DNA of 64,000 bases from Clostridium sp. OF03-18AA. GTDB taxonomy: Bacteria > Bacillota > Clostridia > Lachnospirales > Lachnospiraceae. The stretch lies in NCBI RefSeq assembly GCF_003478035.1, contig NZ_QUEP01000004.1:270667-334666 (forward strand), given 5' to 3'. The notes beneath the pieces are model-generated. The model made no database searches. It saw only the letters and a list, made by a program, of their open reading frames with translations, and had not been told where the DNA came from. This document shows positions 1 through 7,544 of this stretch, piece after piece (position 1 is the stretch's first letter; each line of letters opens with the position of its first letter). The position numbers and the translations under genes were made by a program.

Positions 1-273
1 GTCGATAAGTATTTTCAAGATGAAGAAGCAGAGCCGTCTTATCAAATGGCAGGAAAAGAAATAACCCCAAAACTGCTACTTGAAGCTATCCGGGCTTTAC
101 CCGAAGAACGGCGCAAAATTGTACTGCTGTATTACTTTGAGGGATTGACTGATATAGAAATCGCAAAGCAGCTCAATATCTCAAGAAGTACGGTACAGTA
201 TCGCCGGACAAGCTCCTTTGAGCAGTTAAAAAAATATTTGGAGGAAAACGCTGATGAATGGATTGAATGGTAA
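1..273 (+). CDS. Sigma-70 region 4-like regulator of the element (Tn916 orf7-like), 5' end outside window
   Basis: The frame is open from base 1, so the start lies upstream of the window; 90 C-terminal residues are visible. The visible part has the helix-turn-helix of sigma-70 region 4: LPEERRKIVLLYYFEGLTD followed by IAKQLNISRSTVQYRR. In Tn916-family elements the protein in this position (orf7) helps switch on excision and transfer genes. It overlaps the next gene by 20 bp, indicating translational coupling. An internal ATG at 46 is possible, but upstream residues continue in frame and look coding, so truncation by the window edge is preferred. Family assignment is firm; the target promoter is inferred. 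Confidence 0.8.
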   Translation, partial: VDKYFQDEEAEPSYQMAGKEITPKLLLEAIRALPEERRKIVLLYYFEGLTDIEIAKQLNISRSTVQYRRTSSFEQLKKYLEENADEWIEW

Positions 274-511
274 TCAAAACGACTACCCGGAAAATGCCCT
301 TGTTCCCTATCCCGTTATTTTGGCGGCGAGCAAAGGCGACCCGGATGCAATGAAGATTGTATTGCAGCATTTCAGCGGCTACATAGCAAGTCTTTCCATG
401 CGGAAGCTCTATGATGAGCGAGGAAATGTTTATTTTGGAGTAGACGAAGAAATACGTGAAAGGCTGCAAGCAAAACTAATGAGGGCAATCCTCACATTTA
501 GGGCTGAATAA
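254..511 (+). CDS. Small helix-turn-helix protein of conjugative element (Tn916 orf8-like)
   Basis: 85 residues, beginning inside the 3' end of the preceding sigma-like gene. The sequence PVILAASKGDPDAMKIVLQH matches the small helix-turn-helix proteins found next to the orf7-type regulator in Tn916-family elements, where the pair controls transcription of int/xis and transfer genes. Context agrees: regulator upstream, xis and int downstream. The 20-bp overlap points to coupled translation. No membrane or signal sequence is seen. The exact DNA target is unknown. Confidence 0.75.
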   Translation: MNGLNGNQNDYPENALVPYPVILAASKGDPDAMKIVLQHFSGYIASLSMRKLYDERGNVYFGVDEEIRERLQAKLMRAILTFRAE

Positions 512-519
512 AGCAACGC

Positions 520-890
520 GGTATTGGAACGCTTCCCCCTTTTCCGTTCCATATCGCAGAACAGCCCCCTGCTCTTTGACAAAGAAAGCGGCGCAATAGA
601 ACGGCGACGCAGTATAAGGCAAATCGGATACATTCGATATATGGGGAGCCGTTGGGCTGATACGCCATGACCGAAAGGAGGGACAAAACGAGCGAGAATT
701 ATCAGTGTTCCAAAGCAGACTTAGCAACTCTGCCGCCACAATCCATATATCGGTATAATGATACTCCTTTACCGCCGTAGTCCGAGCGTTAGAAGCGTCG
801 CAGGCAACGGGTAGAGCTGCATGAGAACCATGCGGAAGTGAAATTCTTGTGAGGTTTGCTAAGACCGTCTGACGAGCCTATTTTTTGTTA
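520..890 (+). ncRNA. Candidate structured RNA in the orf8-xis spacer
   Basis: The 407 bp between the HTH gene and xis has no convincing ORF but holds several inverted repeats. TGGAACG (525-531) pairs with CGTTCCA (545-551). CGATATATGG (635-644) pairs with CCATATATCG (743-752). CTTAGCAA (720-727) pairs with TTGCTAAG (856-863), and CTC 728-730 can add GAG 851-853 across a small bulge. CTGCATG (817-823) pairs with CATGCGG (829-835) round a five-base loop. The 635/743 and 720/856 helices cross, so they would form a pseudoknot or alternative folds. This looks like an RNA rather than decayed coding sequence. No known family was recognised. Confidence 0.4.
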
Positions 891-918
891 AATTGAAAAA
901 AGATAGGGGGAAATTCTA

Positions 919-1167
919 ATGAATAAATCAAATAGCAGTGAAGAAAAAGAACTGCATTTATATAAGGAAACAGAAGTAAAAGTTCCTATTCATTTGAAAA
1001 TAACATTAACAATAAAGGAAGCGGCTGAATATAGCAACATAGGTATCAATAAGATTGACTCCATGTTAAAACAGCCAAACTGCCCTTTTGTTTTATATGT
1101 TGGAACACGAAAGTTAGTGAAGCGTAAAGAATTTGAGGAATACATTCGCCGAGAATTGATTATATAG
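919..1167 (+). CDS. xis: Excisionase of Tn916 family
   Basis: 82-residue basic protein directly upstream of the integrase. The central part, LTIKEAAEYSNIGINKIDSM, is a winged-helix motif of the kind used by Tn916 Xis to bend DNA at the element ends and favour excision by Int. The C-terminal KLVKRKEFEEYIRRE is typical of the family. A purine-rich ribosome-binding site (AGGGGGAAA) precedes the ATG. Length is close to Tn916 Xis. The 107-bp gap to int is AT-rich and carries no other gene. Confidence 0.85.
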   Translation: MNKSNSSEEKELHLYKETEVKVPIHLKITLTIKEAAEYSNIGINKIDSMLKQPNCPFVLYVGTRKLVKRKEFEEYIRRELII

Positions 1168-1274
1168 CCTTTAATAGCTGAAATATTTGTCTGTTAAGAT
1201 TGAAAAAACGGAGTCCTTGTGATATACTTTATATTTGCGTTGGACTCTTTTTTTTAACGTGAAAGGAGTCCGTC

Positions 1275-2471
1275 ATGGGAAAAAATTTAAAAGGCAAAGA
1301 GTGTGGAAAAGGTATTTGTCAAAGAAAGGACGGTTTGTATTTCGCAAGATTTTATGCTAAAAATGGTGCGCGTCAAAATGGATATTTCAAAACGCTGCCC
1401 GAAGCAAAAAAATGGCTTGCTGACGCAAAGTATGAAGATACACATAATCTAATCGTTACTGCGCCTGATATGACAGTAGACAAATGGTTCAATTATTGGA
1501 TTGATAATATCATTTGTGACCTTGCGCCAAATACGATAAGAAATTATCGTGAGCGTTACGAAAAAAATATTCAACCATTGATAGGAACTATGTGTATAGC
1601 TGATGTAAAACCTATGCACTGTAAAGCTGTCTTAAATCGAATGGAAACAGAATATGCAGGCTCAACAATCCGGCAGACCTATATTTCAATGGGAACTATG
1701 TTCAAATCAGCAGTTATGAATGATATTATTGCAAAGCACCCTATGAATGGTGTTCGATATACGAAACCAGTCCGGGCAGTAGATGATATTAAATACTTAA
1801 CCGTTGAGGAACAGGAAAAGTTTCTTGAAGCCGCAGAGCGTTCTCATAATTATAGACAGTATGCTTTGTTATTAGAAACGGGTTTGAGAACGGCTGAATT
1901 GATTGGTCTGACATGGGACGCTATTGATTGGAAAAAACGTACTTTAACTGTAAATAAGAGTTTAGAGTATCGACACAGCCGGAGATATTGGCGTGCCGGT
2001 CCGCCTAAAACGAAAAAAAGTTATCGCACTATTCCGCTTACAGAACGCGCATATACAATCCTAAAAAGTTGTTATGATGAAAAAGATACCCGGAAAGAGT
2101 CTGAAATGCTTTCACAGATTTTGGAGTACACAGACAGCAGAACGGGAGAAAAGAAATGTCTTGTCATGCGGGATTTGGTATTTATCAACTGGCGAACAGG
2201 AGAACCTGCTAAAAACAGTTCCTACGATACACATTTATATAAATTGTGTGATGAAGCTGGTATTAAGCGTTTTTGTATGCACGCCTTACGACACACTTAT
2301 GCTACACGCGCGATTGAACGCGGCGTACAACCTAAAGTTTTACAGCAACTATTAGGACACGCAAGTATTAAAACAACAATGGACAGGTATGTCCATGTTA
2401 CGGACGAGTCCCTTGCAAAAGCTGTTCAGCAATTTGAAGCAGCTACACCCACAGTTGAAAAAAGGGTGTAA
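1275..2471 (+). CDS. int: Tyrosine recombinase / integrase of Tn916 family
   Basis: 398 residues with the three-part layout of Tn916 Int. An N-terminal arm-binding domain (about residues 10-50) comes first, then a SAM-like core-binding domain (about 65-160), then the catalytic domain. Catalytic residues can be read: Arg205 in TGLRTAEL, His336 and Arg339 in HALRH, His362 in LLGHAS, and the nucleophile Tyr372 in MDRYVHV. The enzyme excises and inserts the element as a circle. An AAAGGAG ribosome-binding site precedes the ATG. The gene looks intact, so the element may still be mobile. The last codons run into an 11-bp tandem repeat that may be an Int arm site. Confidence 0.95.
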   Translation: MGKNLKGKECGKGICQRKDGLYFARFYAKNGARQNGYFKTLPEAKKWLADAKYEDTHNLIVTAPDMTVDKWFNYWIDNIICDLAPNTIRNYRERYEKNIQPLIGTMCIADVKPMHCKAVLNRMETEYAGSTIRQTYISMGTMFKSAVMNDIIAKHPMNGVRYTKPVRAVDDIKYLTVEEQEKFLEAAERSHNYRQYALLLETGLRTAELIGLTWDAIDWKKRTLTVNKSLEYRHSRRYWRAGPPKTKKSYRTIPLTERAYTILKSCYDEKDTRKESEMLSQILEYTDSRTGEKKCLVMRDLVFINWRTGEPAKNSSYDTHLYKLCDEAGIKRFCMHALRHTYATRAIERGVQPKVLQQLLGHASIKTTMDRYVHVTDESLAKAVQQFEAATPTVEKRV

Positions 2472-2480
2472 AAAGGGTGT
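2459..2480 (+). repeat. 11-bp tandem repeat at the int 3' end, possible Int arm-binding site
   Basis: AAAAAGGGTGT occurs twice head to tail (2459-2469 and 2470-2480), overlapping the int stop codon. Tn916 carries short direct repeats (DR2) near its ends that are bound by the N-terminal domain of Int. Position and spacing fit such a role, but this is inferred. Confidence 0.4.
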
Positions 2481-2500
2481 AATAAAAATATAGAGAAAGG

Positions 2501-2529
2501 CGAAAACCCGCATAAATAAAGGGTTTTCG
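2501..2529. other. Hairpin between int and ychF
   Basis: CGAAAACCC (2501-2509) and GGGTTTTCG (2521-2529) form perfect 9-bp arms around an 11-base loop. No T-run follows, so it is a weak candidate for an intrinsic terminator. It lies where the element-chromosome junction is expected and may be part of the attachment region or of the ychF leader. Confidence 0.45.
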
Positions 2530-2546
2530 GAAAGGTAAAGATAAAA

Positions 2547-3644
2547 ATGAAATTAGGGATCGTCGGTCTGCCGAACGTAGGAAAAAGTACCTTATTTAAC
2601 TCATTGACAAAGGCGGGTGCAGAATCCGCGAACTATCCGTTCTGTACTATCGACCCGAACGTGGGCGTTGTACCGGTACCGGATTTCCGTTTAAAACTTT
2701 TAACAGACCTCTATCACTCTGAGAAGACAACACCGGCTGTAATCGAGTTCGTTGATATCGCCGGCCTCGTAAAGGGCGCGTCCAAAGGTGAAGGACTTGG
2801 AAACCAGTTTCTTGCAAATATCCGTGAGGTTGACGCGATCGTTCATGTTGTCCGCTGCTTTGAGGACCCGAACGTCATCCATGTAGACGGAAGCGTTGAC
2901 CCGCTCCGCGACATCGAGACGATCAACCTGGAGCTGATCTTCTCAGATATCGAGCTCATCGACCGCCGGATCGCAAAGATGGGAAAAGGCGCAGCTTCCA
3001 ACAAGGCACTCGCGAAGGAATTAAATATCTTAAAGGCCGTAAAGGAACATCTTGAGAACGGCAACCTTGCAAAGAGCTTCGAGTGCGAGGACGAGGAGGA
3101 GCAGGCATTTGTCGCATCTCTCGACCTTCTCACCTGGAAACCGGTGATCTTCGCAGCGAACGTAGGTGAGGATGATCTCGCAGATGACGGTGCTTCCAAC
3201 CCGCATGTACAGGCTGTCCGCAAGTTCGCGGCAGAAAACGACAGTGAGGTATTTGTCGTATGTGCCCAGATCGAGGAAGAGATTTCTGAACTCGACGATG
3301 ATGAGAAGAAGATGTTCTTAGACGACCTCGGATTAAAAGAGTCCGGTCTTGACAAGCTGATCGCTGCAAGCTACCGTCTCCTTGGCCTGATCAGCTATCT
3401 GACAGCAGGAGAGAAAGAGACACGTGCATGGACCATCAAGGTTGGCACAAAAGCTCCGCAGGCAGCAGGAAAGATCCACTCCGACTTCGAGCGCGGATTC
3501 ATCAAGGCAGAGGTTGTCAACTACAAGGATCTTTTAGACTGCGGTTCCTACAACGGTGCGAAGGAGAAAGGTCTTGTCCGCATGGAAGGTAAGGATTACG
3601 TGATGAAGGATGGAGATGTTGTTCTCTTTAGATTCAACGTATAA
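2547..3644 (+). CDS. ychF: Ribosome-associated ATPase/GTPase YchF (OLA1 family)
   Basis: 365 residues, full length for YchF. The P-loop [18 protein letters not shown] is at the N-terminus, [14 protein letters not shown] is the switch II/G3 segment, and the C-terminal TGS-like domain includes [22 protein letters not shown]. YchF is an Obg-related P-loop NTPase that binds ribosomes and prefers ATP; it acts in translation and stress responses. GGAAAGG lies about 11 bases before the ATG. The conjugative element ends immediately upstream, so native promoter sequence may have been displaced. A strong terminator follows. Confidence 0.95.
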   Translation: MKLGIVGLPNVGKSTLFNSLTKAGAESANYPFCTIDPNVGVVPVPDFRLKLLTDLYHSEKTTPAVIEFVDIAGLVKGASKGEGLGNQFLANIREVDAIVHVVRCFEDPNVIHVDGSVDPLRDIETINLELIFSDIELIDRRIAKMGKGAASNKALAKELNILKAVKEHLENGNLAKSFECEDEEEQAFVASLDLLTWKPVIFAANVGEDDLADDGASNPHVQAVRKFAAENDSEVFVVCAQIEEEISELDDDEKKMFLDDLGLKESGLDKLIAASYRLLGLISYLTAGEKETRAWTIKVGTKAPQAAGKIHSDFERGFIKAEVVNYKDLLDCGSYNGAKEKGLVRMEGKDYVMKDGDVVLFRFNV

Positions 3645-3781
3645 TTTTTCAACTGGATCGTAAATTTTTACAATAGATACGATCCCGGCAGAAAGTCTGT
3701 GAGTTTGTTGTGACAATCTCAGGATAACAGGAAATGTGAGCTGTTAAATGACTATCACAGAAGAATTATAAAAAATACAGG

Positions 3782-3825
3782 AAAAGCCATGGAATGAGTA
3801 TTATGTACTGTTCCATGGCTTTTTT
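3782..3825. terminator. Bidirectional intrinsic terminator between ychF and abgA
   Basis: AAAAGCCATGGAA (3782-3794) pairs with TTCCATGGCTTTT (3811-3823), with T-runs on both strands, suiting convergent genes. The rest of the 345-bp gap (3645-3989) holds a small inverted repeat, GTTCAA/TTGAAC at about 3852-3867, and nothing else recognised. Confidence 0.85.
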
Positions 3826-3989
3826 GTATCAAAATTTATCCTGTTCTGAGAAGTTCAACCTTTTGAACACGACGAGGTAACAAGTTCAGTGATGCGGAGG
3901 AAAAACTTCAACTAAGAGAAAATTTTCACAATGCAGGTATCAGATATTCTGCGCTGACCGAAATGAAGTGCAGACCACGTAGTCTTTTA

Positions 3990-5291
3990 CTAGCGGTGCA
4001 TGATCTCCCACACGGTGGAGACATAAAGCCGCAGCCCCGTGAGCAGGGACGACTCATCAAAATTAAAATGATCATTGTGGTGCGGAGCAGCAATATTGGA
4101 GCCGATGCACATATAAGCAGCCTTTCCGCCGTGGGACTGGACTTTTGCCATCAGGTAGGTGGCATCCTCAGACCCGGAGAAAGCGGCTTCCTTTACATAA
4201 TTGGTGATCTCCGAGATTCTCGCGGCTCCGGCCCTGATGAACGGTTCCAGCTCTGCACTGCTGTCGGCACTCGAAGCGCTGCCCATGATCTTCGTATCCA
4301 CGGAGCAGTCGAACATTTCGGCGGCCCCGTTTACCGCGTTCATCGCCTTTTTCAGGACAAGCTCCTGAATATCGGCGGTCTCCCCGCGTGTCTCAAAGCG
4401 GATCATGGCGTCCGCCGGGACCACATTCCGTCCGCTTCCGCCCTGGATCGTTCCGACGTTGATCCGGGATGCGCCTCTGGAGTCCTGGCAGGCGGTGTGC
4501 ATGGCGAGAGTTGCCGAGCATGCCGCAAGGATTGCATTTTTTCCGTCCTGCGGGGACATTCCGGCATGAGCGGAGACTCCCTTAAATTCGGCATCGACCT
4601 TCGTTGTGGAGAGAAATCCTTTTGAGAGGGCGACGAGGGAACCGGTATTCCATCCCATCCCGAGGTGTCCGGTGAGAAGATAGTCCACATCATCGAGGAT
4701 CCCGCCTTCCGCGATCGACTGTGCGCCGCGGACTCCTTCCTCGGCGGGCTGGAAGATGACTTTGATGGTCCCGCAAAGATCATTTTTGATCTCATTCAAC
4801 GCGATACAGGTGTGGAGTCCCAGGGATGCGTGTCCATCATGACCGCACGCATGCATGGAGCCGTCATGGATCGAGCAGAATCCGTCTTTCACAGGCTGGC
4901 GGTCCGCATCGGTGCTCTCGGTGACATCGTTACAGTCGATATCAAAGCGGAGTGCGAGGACAGGTCCCGGCGTTCCGGTCTCGATCACGGCGCAGAGACC
5001 GGTGAAACCGTCCATTTTTTCGATGATTTCCGGGTCGGCGCCCTCTGCAAGCGCCCGGTCGATGGCGCTTTTCCGAACGCTTTCAGACGGGTAAGCCCAG
5101 AGATAATCCTTGTTGATGATCTCTTTTCCGTATTTCACCGGGATCCCGTGTTCCTTTAACTTCTTAATAAGAAGCGCGGTGGTGCGGTATTCGAGCCAGC
5201 CGGTCTCCGCGTGTCTGTGAAGATCGCGGCGCGTCCGGATCATGGAAGGTTCATATGATTTCAGTGTATCGAGATAGGATTGAATGTCCAT
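3990..5291 (-). CDS. abgA: M20 metallopeptidase, AbgA-like aminobenzoyl-glutamate hydrolase subunit
   Basis: 433 residues, the length of E. coli AbgA (about 436). Matches run along the whole chain: RRDLHRHAETGWLEYRT, then GSMHACGHDGHASLGL (metal ligands), IFQPAEEGVRGAQSIAEGG (catalytic Glu and ligands), SAHAGMSPQDGKNAI in the dimer domain, AFSGSEDATYLMAKVQSHGG and the C-terminal HHNDHFNFDE. AbgA with AbgB cleaves p-aminobenzoyl-glutamate, a folate breakdown product; no AbgB or AbgT gene is visible here. A related N-acyl amino acid amidohydrolase role is the main alternative. AAGGAGG sits well before the ATG. Its promoter and a hairpin-rich leader lie at 5337-5445. Confidence 0.8.
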   Translation of the reverse strand: MDIQSYLDTLKSYEPSMIRTRRDLHRHAETGWLEYRTTALLIKKLKEHGIPVKYGKEIINKDYLWAYPSESVRKSAIDRALAEGADPEIIEKMDGFTGLCAVIETGTPGPVLALRFDIDCNDVTESTDADRQPVKDGFCSIHDGSMHACGHDGHASLGLHTCIALNEIKNDLCGTIKVIFQPAEEGVRGAQSIAEGGILDDVDYLLTGHLGMGWNTGSLVALSKGFLSTTKVDAEFKGVSAHAGMSPQDGKNAILAACSATLAMHTACQDSRGASRINVGTIQGGSGRNVVPADAMIRFETRGETADIQELVLKKAMNAVNGAAEMFDCSVDTKIMGSASSADSSAELEPFIRAGAARISEITNYVKEAAFSGSEDATYLMAKVQSHGGKAAYMCIGSNIAAPHHNDHFNFDESSLLTGLRLYVSTVWEIMHR

Positions 5292-5336
5292 GGCTGTTCC
5301 TCCTTGTAAGGGATAAATTCAGATGAATGTTTTCGA

Positions 5337-5400
5337 GTATTGTGGGAGCACGAAGTGCGGAACAATACGGTATCACAAGGGGTCAAAACCTTTTGACCCC
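5337..5400 (-). promoter_or_regulatory. Two hairpins in the abgA 5' leader, possible operator or RNA switch
   Basis: GGGGTCAAAA (5379-5388) and TTTTGACCCC (5391-5400) form a perfect palindrome with a two-base centre. Nearer the gene, GTATTGT (5337-5343) pairs with ACAATAC (5362-5368), enclosing GCAC/GTGC. Both lie between the predicted abgA transcription start and its ATG. They may bind a repressor or fold in the mRNA; which is unknown. Confidence 0.45.
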
Positions 5401-5416
5401 AACATCTTATGGTTTC

Positions 5417-5445
5417 AGTATAAAAACTTATAAAATTGATGTCAA
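5417..5445 (-). promoter_or_regulatory. Sigma-A promoter of abgA
   Basis: On the minus strand, TTGACA (5445-5440) and TATACT (5422-5417) are separated by exactly 17 bp. The predicted transcript start is near 5410, giving a leader of about 120 nt containing two hairpins. Confidence 0.7.
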
Positions 5446-5471
5446 TGGAAAGTATAAAATATACCGTAACA

Positions 5472-5574
5472 GGATTTTGCCGATGCTTCGCATTCCGAAT
5501 CGGCAAAACCCGCGGCCACAACGGTATCATACGGAATTTTCAGTTCAGAAAATTCCTGCCCGCGAAAAGTAACC
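5472..5574 (-). repeat. Dispersed hairpin repeat, family A, copy 1
   Basis: Two palindromes: GATTTTGCCGAT (5473-5484) facing a near-complement at 5499-5508, and GGAATTTTC (5533-5541) facing GAAAATTCC (5548-5556). The same blocks, in the same relative order, recur at 23573, 24711, 38663 and 38798. This copy is in reverse orientation to those at 38663 and 38798. It lies just upstream of the Spo0A box of lgt. Confidence 0.75.
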
Positions 5575-5599
5575 GGAAAGTTCCACAGGAATCGTCAAC

Positions 5600-5610
5600 T
5601 TTTGTCGAAT
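5600..5610 (+). promoter_or_regulatory. Consensus Spo0A box upstream of lgt-spo0E
   Basis: TTTTGTCGAAT contains TGTCGAA (5603-5609), the core of the Spo0A box defined in Bacillus subtilis. It is about 95 bp upstream of the lgt start in a gap where the operon promoter should lie. The downstream operon encodes a Spo0E-like phosphatase expected to act on Spo0A~P, so a feedback loop is possible. Confidence 0.5.
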
Positions 5611-5704
5611 AAACATGAGGAGTGTCTGGCGAATCTGTTTGCTTTTTGCATGTTTTCGGAGTAAAATAAAACTCACCAAAGAAATAAAGGAGAAAAAATA
5701 CGAT

Positions 5705-6580
5705 ATGACAGGAGCAGATGTAAGCTTCGTTCACCTCGGGATCACGATCCCGCATATGGTGAAGAGCTTTTCGATCGGAGGGATCTCCTTCGCATACTAC
5801 GGGCTGATCATCGGGATCGGTATGATCATGGGACTTCTGGTCGCCCAGTCCGACGCGAAGCGCAGGGGACAGGATCCGGATATTTATGTTGATTTCGCAC
5901 TCTACGGGATTATCTTTTCCATCATCGGAGCGCGGATCTACTATGTTTTCTTTCAGTGGGGATATTACAAAGACCACCTGCTGGAGATCGTGAATTTAAG
6001 GAAAGGCGGACTTGCGATCTACGGGGGAGTGATCGCCGGGATCCTGACGCTGCTCGTATTTACGAAAAAACGCCATCTTTCCTTTTTGTCCATGGCAGAC
6101 AGCGCCTGCCTCGGACTTGTAACCGGACAGATGATCGGACGATGGGGAAACTTTGTGAACTGCGAGGCCTTTGGCCGTTATACGGACTGTCTGTTTGCCA
6201 TGCGGCTCAAACGTAGTATCGTGAATGAAAGCATGATCTCACAGAACCTCCTCGACCATCTGATCCTTGACAACGGGATCGAGTACATTCAGGTCCATCC
6301 GACGTTCCTCTATGAATCACTGTGGAATTTCGGACTTCTGATGTTTATGCTCTGGTTCCGCAAACGGAAAACGTTCACGGGGGAAATGCTTTGTATCTAT
6401 CTTGCCGGATACGGGATCGGAAGAACATGGATCGAAGGCCTGCGGACGGATTCTCTCCTGATACCGGGTACCGGGATTGCGGTATCCCAGGCGTTATCTG
6501 TTGTGCTGGCGACGGTATCTCTTGTGGTACTGATCTATCACAGGAGAAAAGCGTTCGCCCAGAGAAAGGGAGCAAACTGA
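5705..6580 (+). CDS. lgt: Prolipoprotein diacylglyceryl transferase
   Basis: 291 residues if started at the ATG at 5705, which follows AAAGGAG; an upstream in-frame ATG (5615) lacks a ribosome-binding site and would add an atypical tail. Lgt moves diacylglycerol from phosphatidylglycerol to the lipobox cysteine of prolipoproteins in the membrane. The Lgt signature is present as GRWGNFVNCEAFG, with GGLAIYGGVIAG before it and several hydrophobic helices throughout. The C-terminal GYGIGRTWIEGLR is also typical. A one-base gap separates it from the Spo0E-like gene, so the two are one transcript. A consensus Spo0A box lies upstream. Confidence 0.93.
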   Translation: MTGADVSFVHLGITIPHMVKSFSIGGISFAYYGLIIGIGMIMGLLVAQSDAKRRGQDPDIYVDFALYGIIFSIIGARIYYVFFQWGYYKDHLLEIVNLRKGGLAIYGGVIAGILTLLVFTKKRHLSFLSMADSACLGLVTGQMIGRWGNFVNCEAFGRYTDCLFAMRLKRSIVNESMISQNLLDHLILDNGIEYIQVHPTFLYESLWNFGLLMFMLWFRKRKTFTGEMLCIYLAGYGIGRTWIEGLRTDSLLIPGTGIAVSQALSVVLATVSLVVLIYHRRKAFAQRKGAN

Positions 6581-6581
6581 T

Positions 6582-6734
6582 ATGGAGAGCAGGGAAGAAC
6601 TGGTAAATCGGATCGAAGAGGCGAGAAAACGCCTGAACGGAAGCATTGATGGAAAAGAGGCATATGATCTGATCTACCGGTATAGTGTGGAGCTTGACCG
6701 GCTGATCGAAGAGTATATGGATGCGGGATATTAA
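6582..6734 (+). CDS. Spo0E-like aspartyl-phosphate phosphatase, small
   Basis: 50 residues, starting one base after the lgt stop. The chain is two predicted helices, and the second carries the Spo0E signature Ser-x-Glu-Leu-Asp (Ser35 to Asp39) in YSVELDRLIEEYM. Spo0E-family proteins remove phosphate from Spo0A~P and so delay sporulation. GAGAAAGGGA upstream serves as ribosome-binding site. It is shorter than Bacillus Spo0E (about 85 residues) but normal for the short Spo0E-like proteins of this family. A strong terminator follows. Function is inferred from motif and length. Confidence 0.75.
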   Translation: MESREELVNRIEEARKRLNGSIDGKEAYDLIYRYSVELDRLIEEYMDAGY

Positions 6735-6764
6735 AGTCCGCAGTACATAAAAATCGAATATACA

Positions 6765-6818
6765 CCTGATGAAATGAAAAAAGCTGTCCGGATGGGCAGC
6801 TTTTTTCATTTCATCAGG
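6765..6818. terminator. Strong intrinsic terminator after the lgt-spo0E operon
   Basis: A perfect 22-bp stem (6765-6786 with 6797-6818) around a ten-base loop. The inner part is AAAAAAGCTG facing CAGCTTTTTT, so it can stop transcription in both directions and isolates the dcw cluster. Confidence 0.9.
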
Positions 6819-6946
6819 AAAATTCCTTTGCTTAGGTGTGAAATCAGTCACAGGCAGAGGGATCCGGCGCAGTTATATCCGGCACATATGGGATCTTTTC
6901 TGTGGAAAACTCTGAAAATATCCGGTTTTACACCGTTTCCCCGGCA

Positions 6947-6955
6947 TGTGGATAA
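6947..6955 (-). promoter_or_regulatory. Consensus DnaA box upstream of mraZ
   Basis: TGTGGATAA is the complement of the DnaA box TTATCCACA. A one-mismatch copy, TGTGGAAAA, lies at 6901-6909. They are about 50-100 bp upstream of the mraZ promoter. A role for DnaA in control of the division cluster is possible but not shown. Confidence 0.4.
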
Positions 6956-7001
6956 CTAAAAAAGCGCACCTCCTTTTATACATGAAAAAGTGAAAAATTC
7001 C

Positions 7002-7030
7002 TTGCTATTTTAAAGTAAATGTACTAAGAT
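7002..7030 (+). promoter_or_regulatory. Sigma-A promoter of the dcw cluster
   Basis: TTGCTA (7002-7007) and TAAGAT (7025-7030) are 17 bp apart. The start point near 7037 falls directly before the GTGG boxes. Confidence 0.7.
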
Positions 7031-7040
7031 TACATTAGAA

Positions 7041-7085
7041 GTGGTGGAAAGTGGATAAAAGTGGTTTAAAATGGTGGATCGGTGG
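7041..7085 (+). promoter_or_regulatory. MraZ operator: phased GTGG boxes
   Basis: GTGG occurs at 7041, 7051 and 7061 with exact 10-bp phasing, then at 7074 and 7082. MraZ is known to bind repeated GTGG-type boxes in front of its own operon. The boxes lie between the start point and the mraZ ribosome-binding site, suiting autorepression. Confidence 0.75.
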
Positions 7086-7118
7086 ATAAAAAACAGTCGC
7101 CGTCCAACGGGGAGAGTC

Positions 7119-7544
7119 ATGTTCATAGGGGAGTACAGTCACACAATCGATGCAAAAGGTCGTCTGATCGTCCCTTCCAAATTCCGTGAGCAGCTGGGCG
7201 ATGAGTTCGTTGTGACAAAGGGATTGGACGGGTGTCTCTTCGTGTACGAAAATTCCGAATGGAAATCCTTTGAAGAAAAACTCCACGCACTTCCTCTTAC
7301 GAATGCCAATGCCAGAAAGTTTTCAAGATTTTTCCTGGCAGGAGCCTGCGCCTGCGAGGTGGACAGGCAGGGAAGGATCCTGATCCCTTCTGTTTTAAGA
7401 GAATTCGCACATCTGGAAAAAGACGTTGTCTTAGTTGGCGTCGGAAGCCGGATCGAGATCTGGAATAAGGCAGTCTGGAACGAGAAGAATGTCTATGATG
7501 ACATGGAAGAAATTGCAGAAAATATGGAAGGTCTTGGCATATGA
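7119..7544 (+). CDS. mraZ: Transcriptional regulator MraZ
   Basis: 141 residues with two MraZ/SpoVT-AbrB-like halves: [19 protein letters not shown] at the start and [17 protein letters not shown] near residue 100. MraZ forms ring-shaped oligomers that bind GTGG repeats and control the dcw operon. The ATG at 7119 is preferred because GGGGAGA precedes it and homologues start with MFxGEYxH; an in-frame ATG at 7071 falls within the operator. The stop overlaps the rsmH start by 4 bp. Confidence 0.95.
   Translation: MFIGEYSHTIDAKGRLIVPSKFREQLGDEFVVTKGLDGCLFVYENSEWKSFEEKLHALPLTNANARKFSRFFLAGACACEVDRQGRILIPSVLREFAHLEKDVVLVGVGSRIEIWNKAVWNEKNVYDDMEEIAENMEGLGI

Larger units (their letters stand above)
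1..2500 (+). mobile_element. Right end of a Tn916-family integrative conjugative element
   Basis: Gene order (sigma-like regulator, small HTH protein, long spacer, small excisionase, tyrosine integrase) is that of the regulatory and recombination end of Tn916/Tn1549-type elements. Only this end is in the window; conjugation and cargo genes would lie to the left. The exact junction with the chromosome is not resolved. It should lie between the int stop (2471) and the ychF ribosome-binding site (about 2530), a stretch holding an 11-bp tandem repeat and a 9-bp-arm hairpin. The host gene ychF follows at once, so the element sits against its 5' side. Confidence 0.85.

Noticed and set aside
512..918. 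Group II or group I intron remnant
   Set aside because: Neither a domain V-like hairpin nor a group I core could be found; a structured spacer RNA is the simpler reading.
6901..6955. Replication origin suggested by DnaA boxes
   Set aside because: Only two boxes, no AT-rich unwinding block and no dnaA/dnaN nearby.
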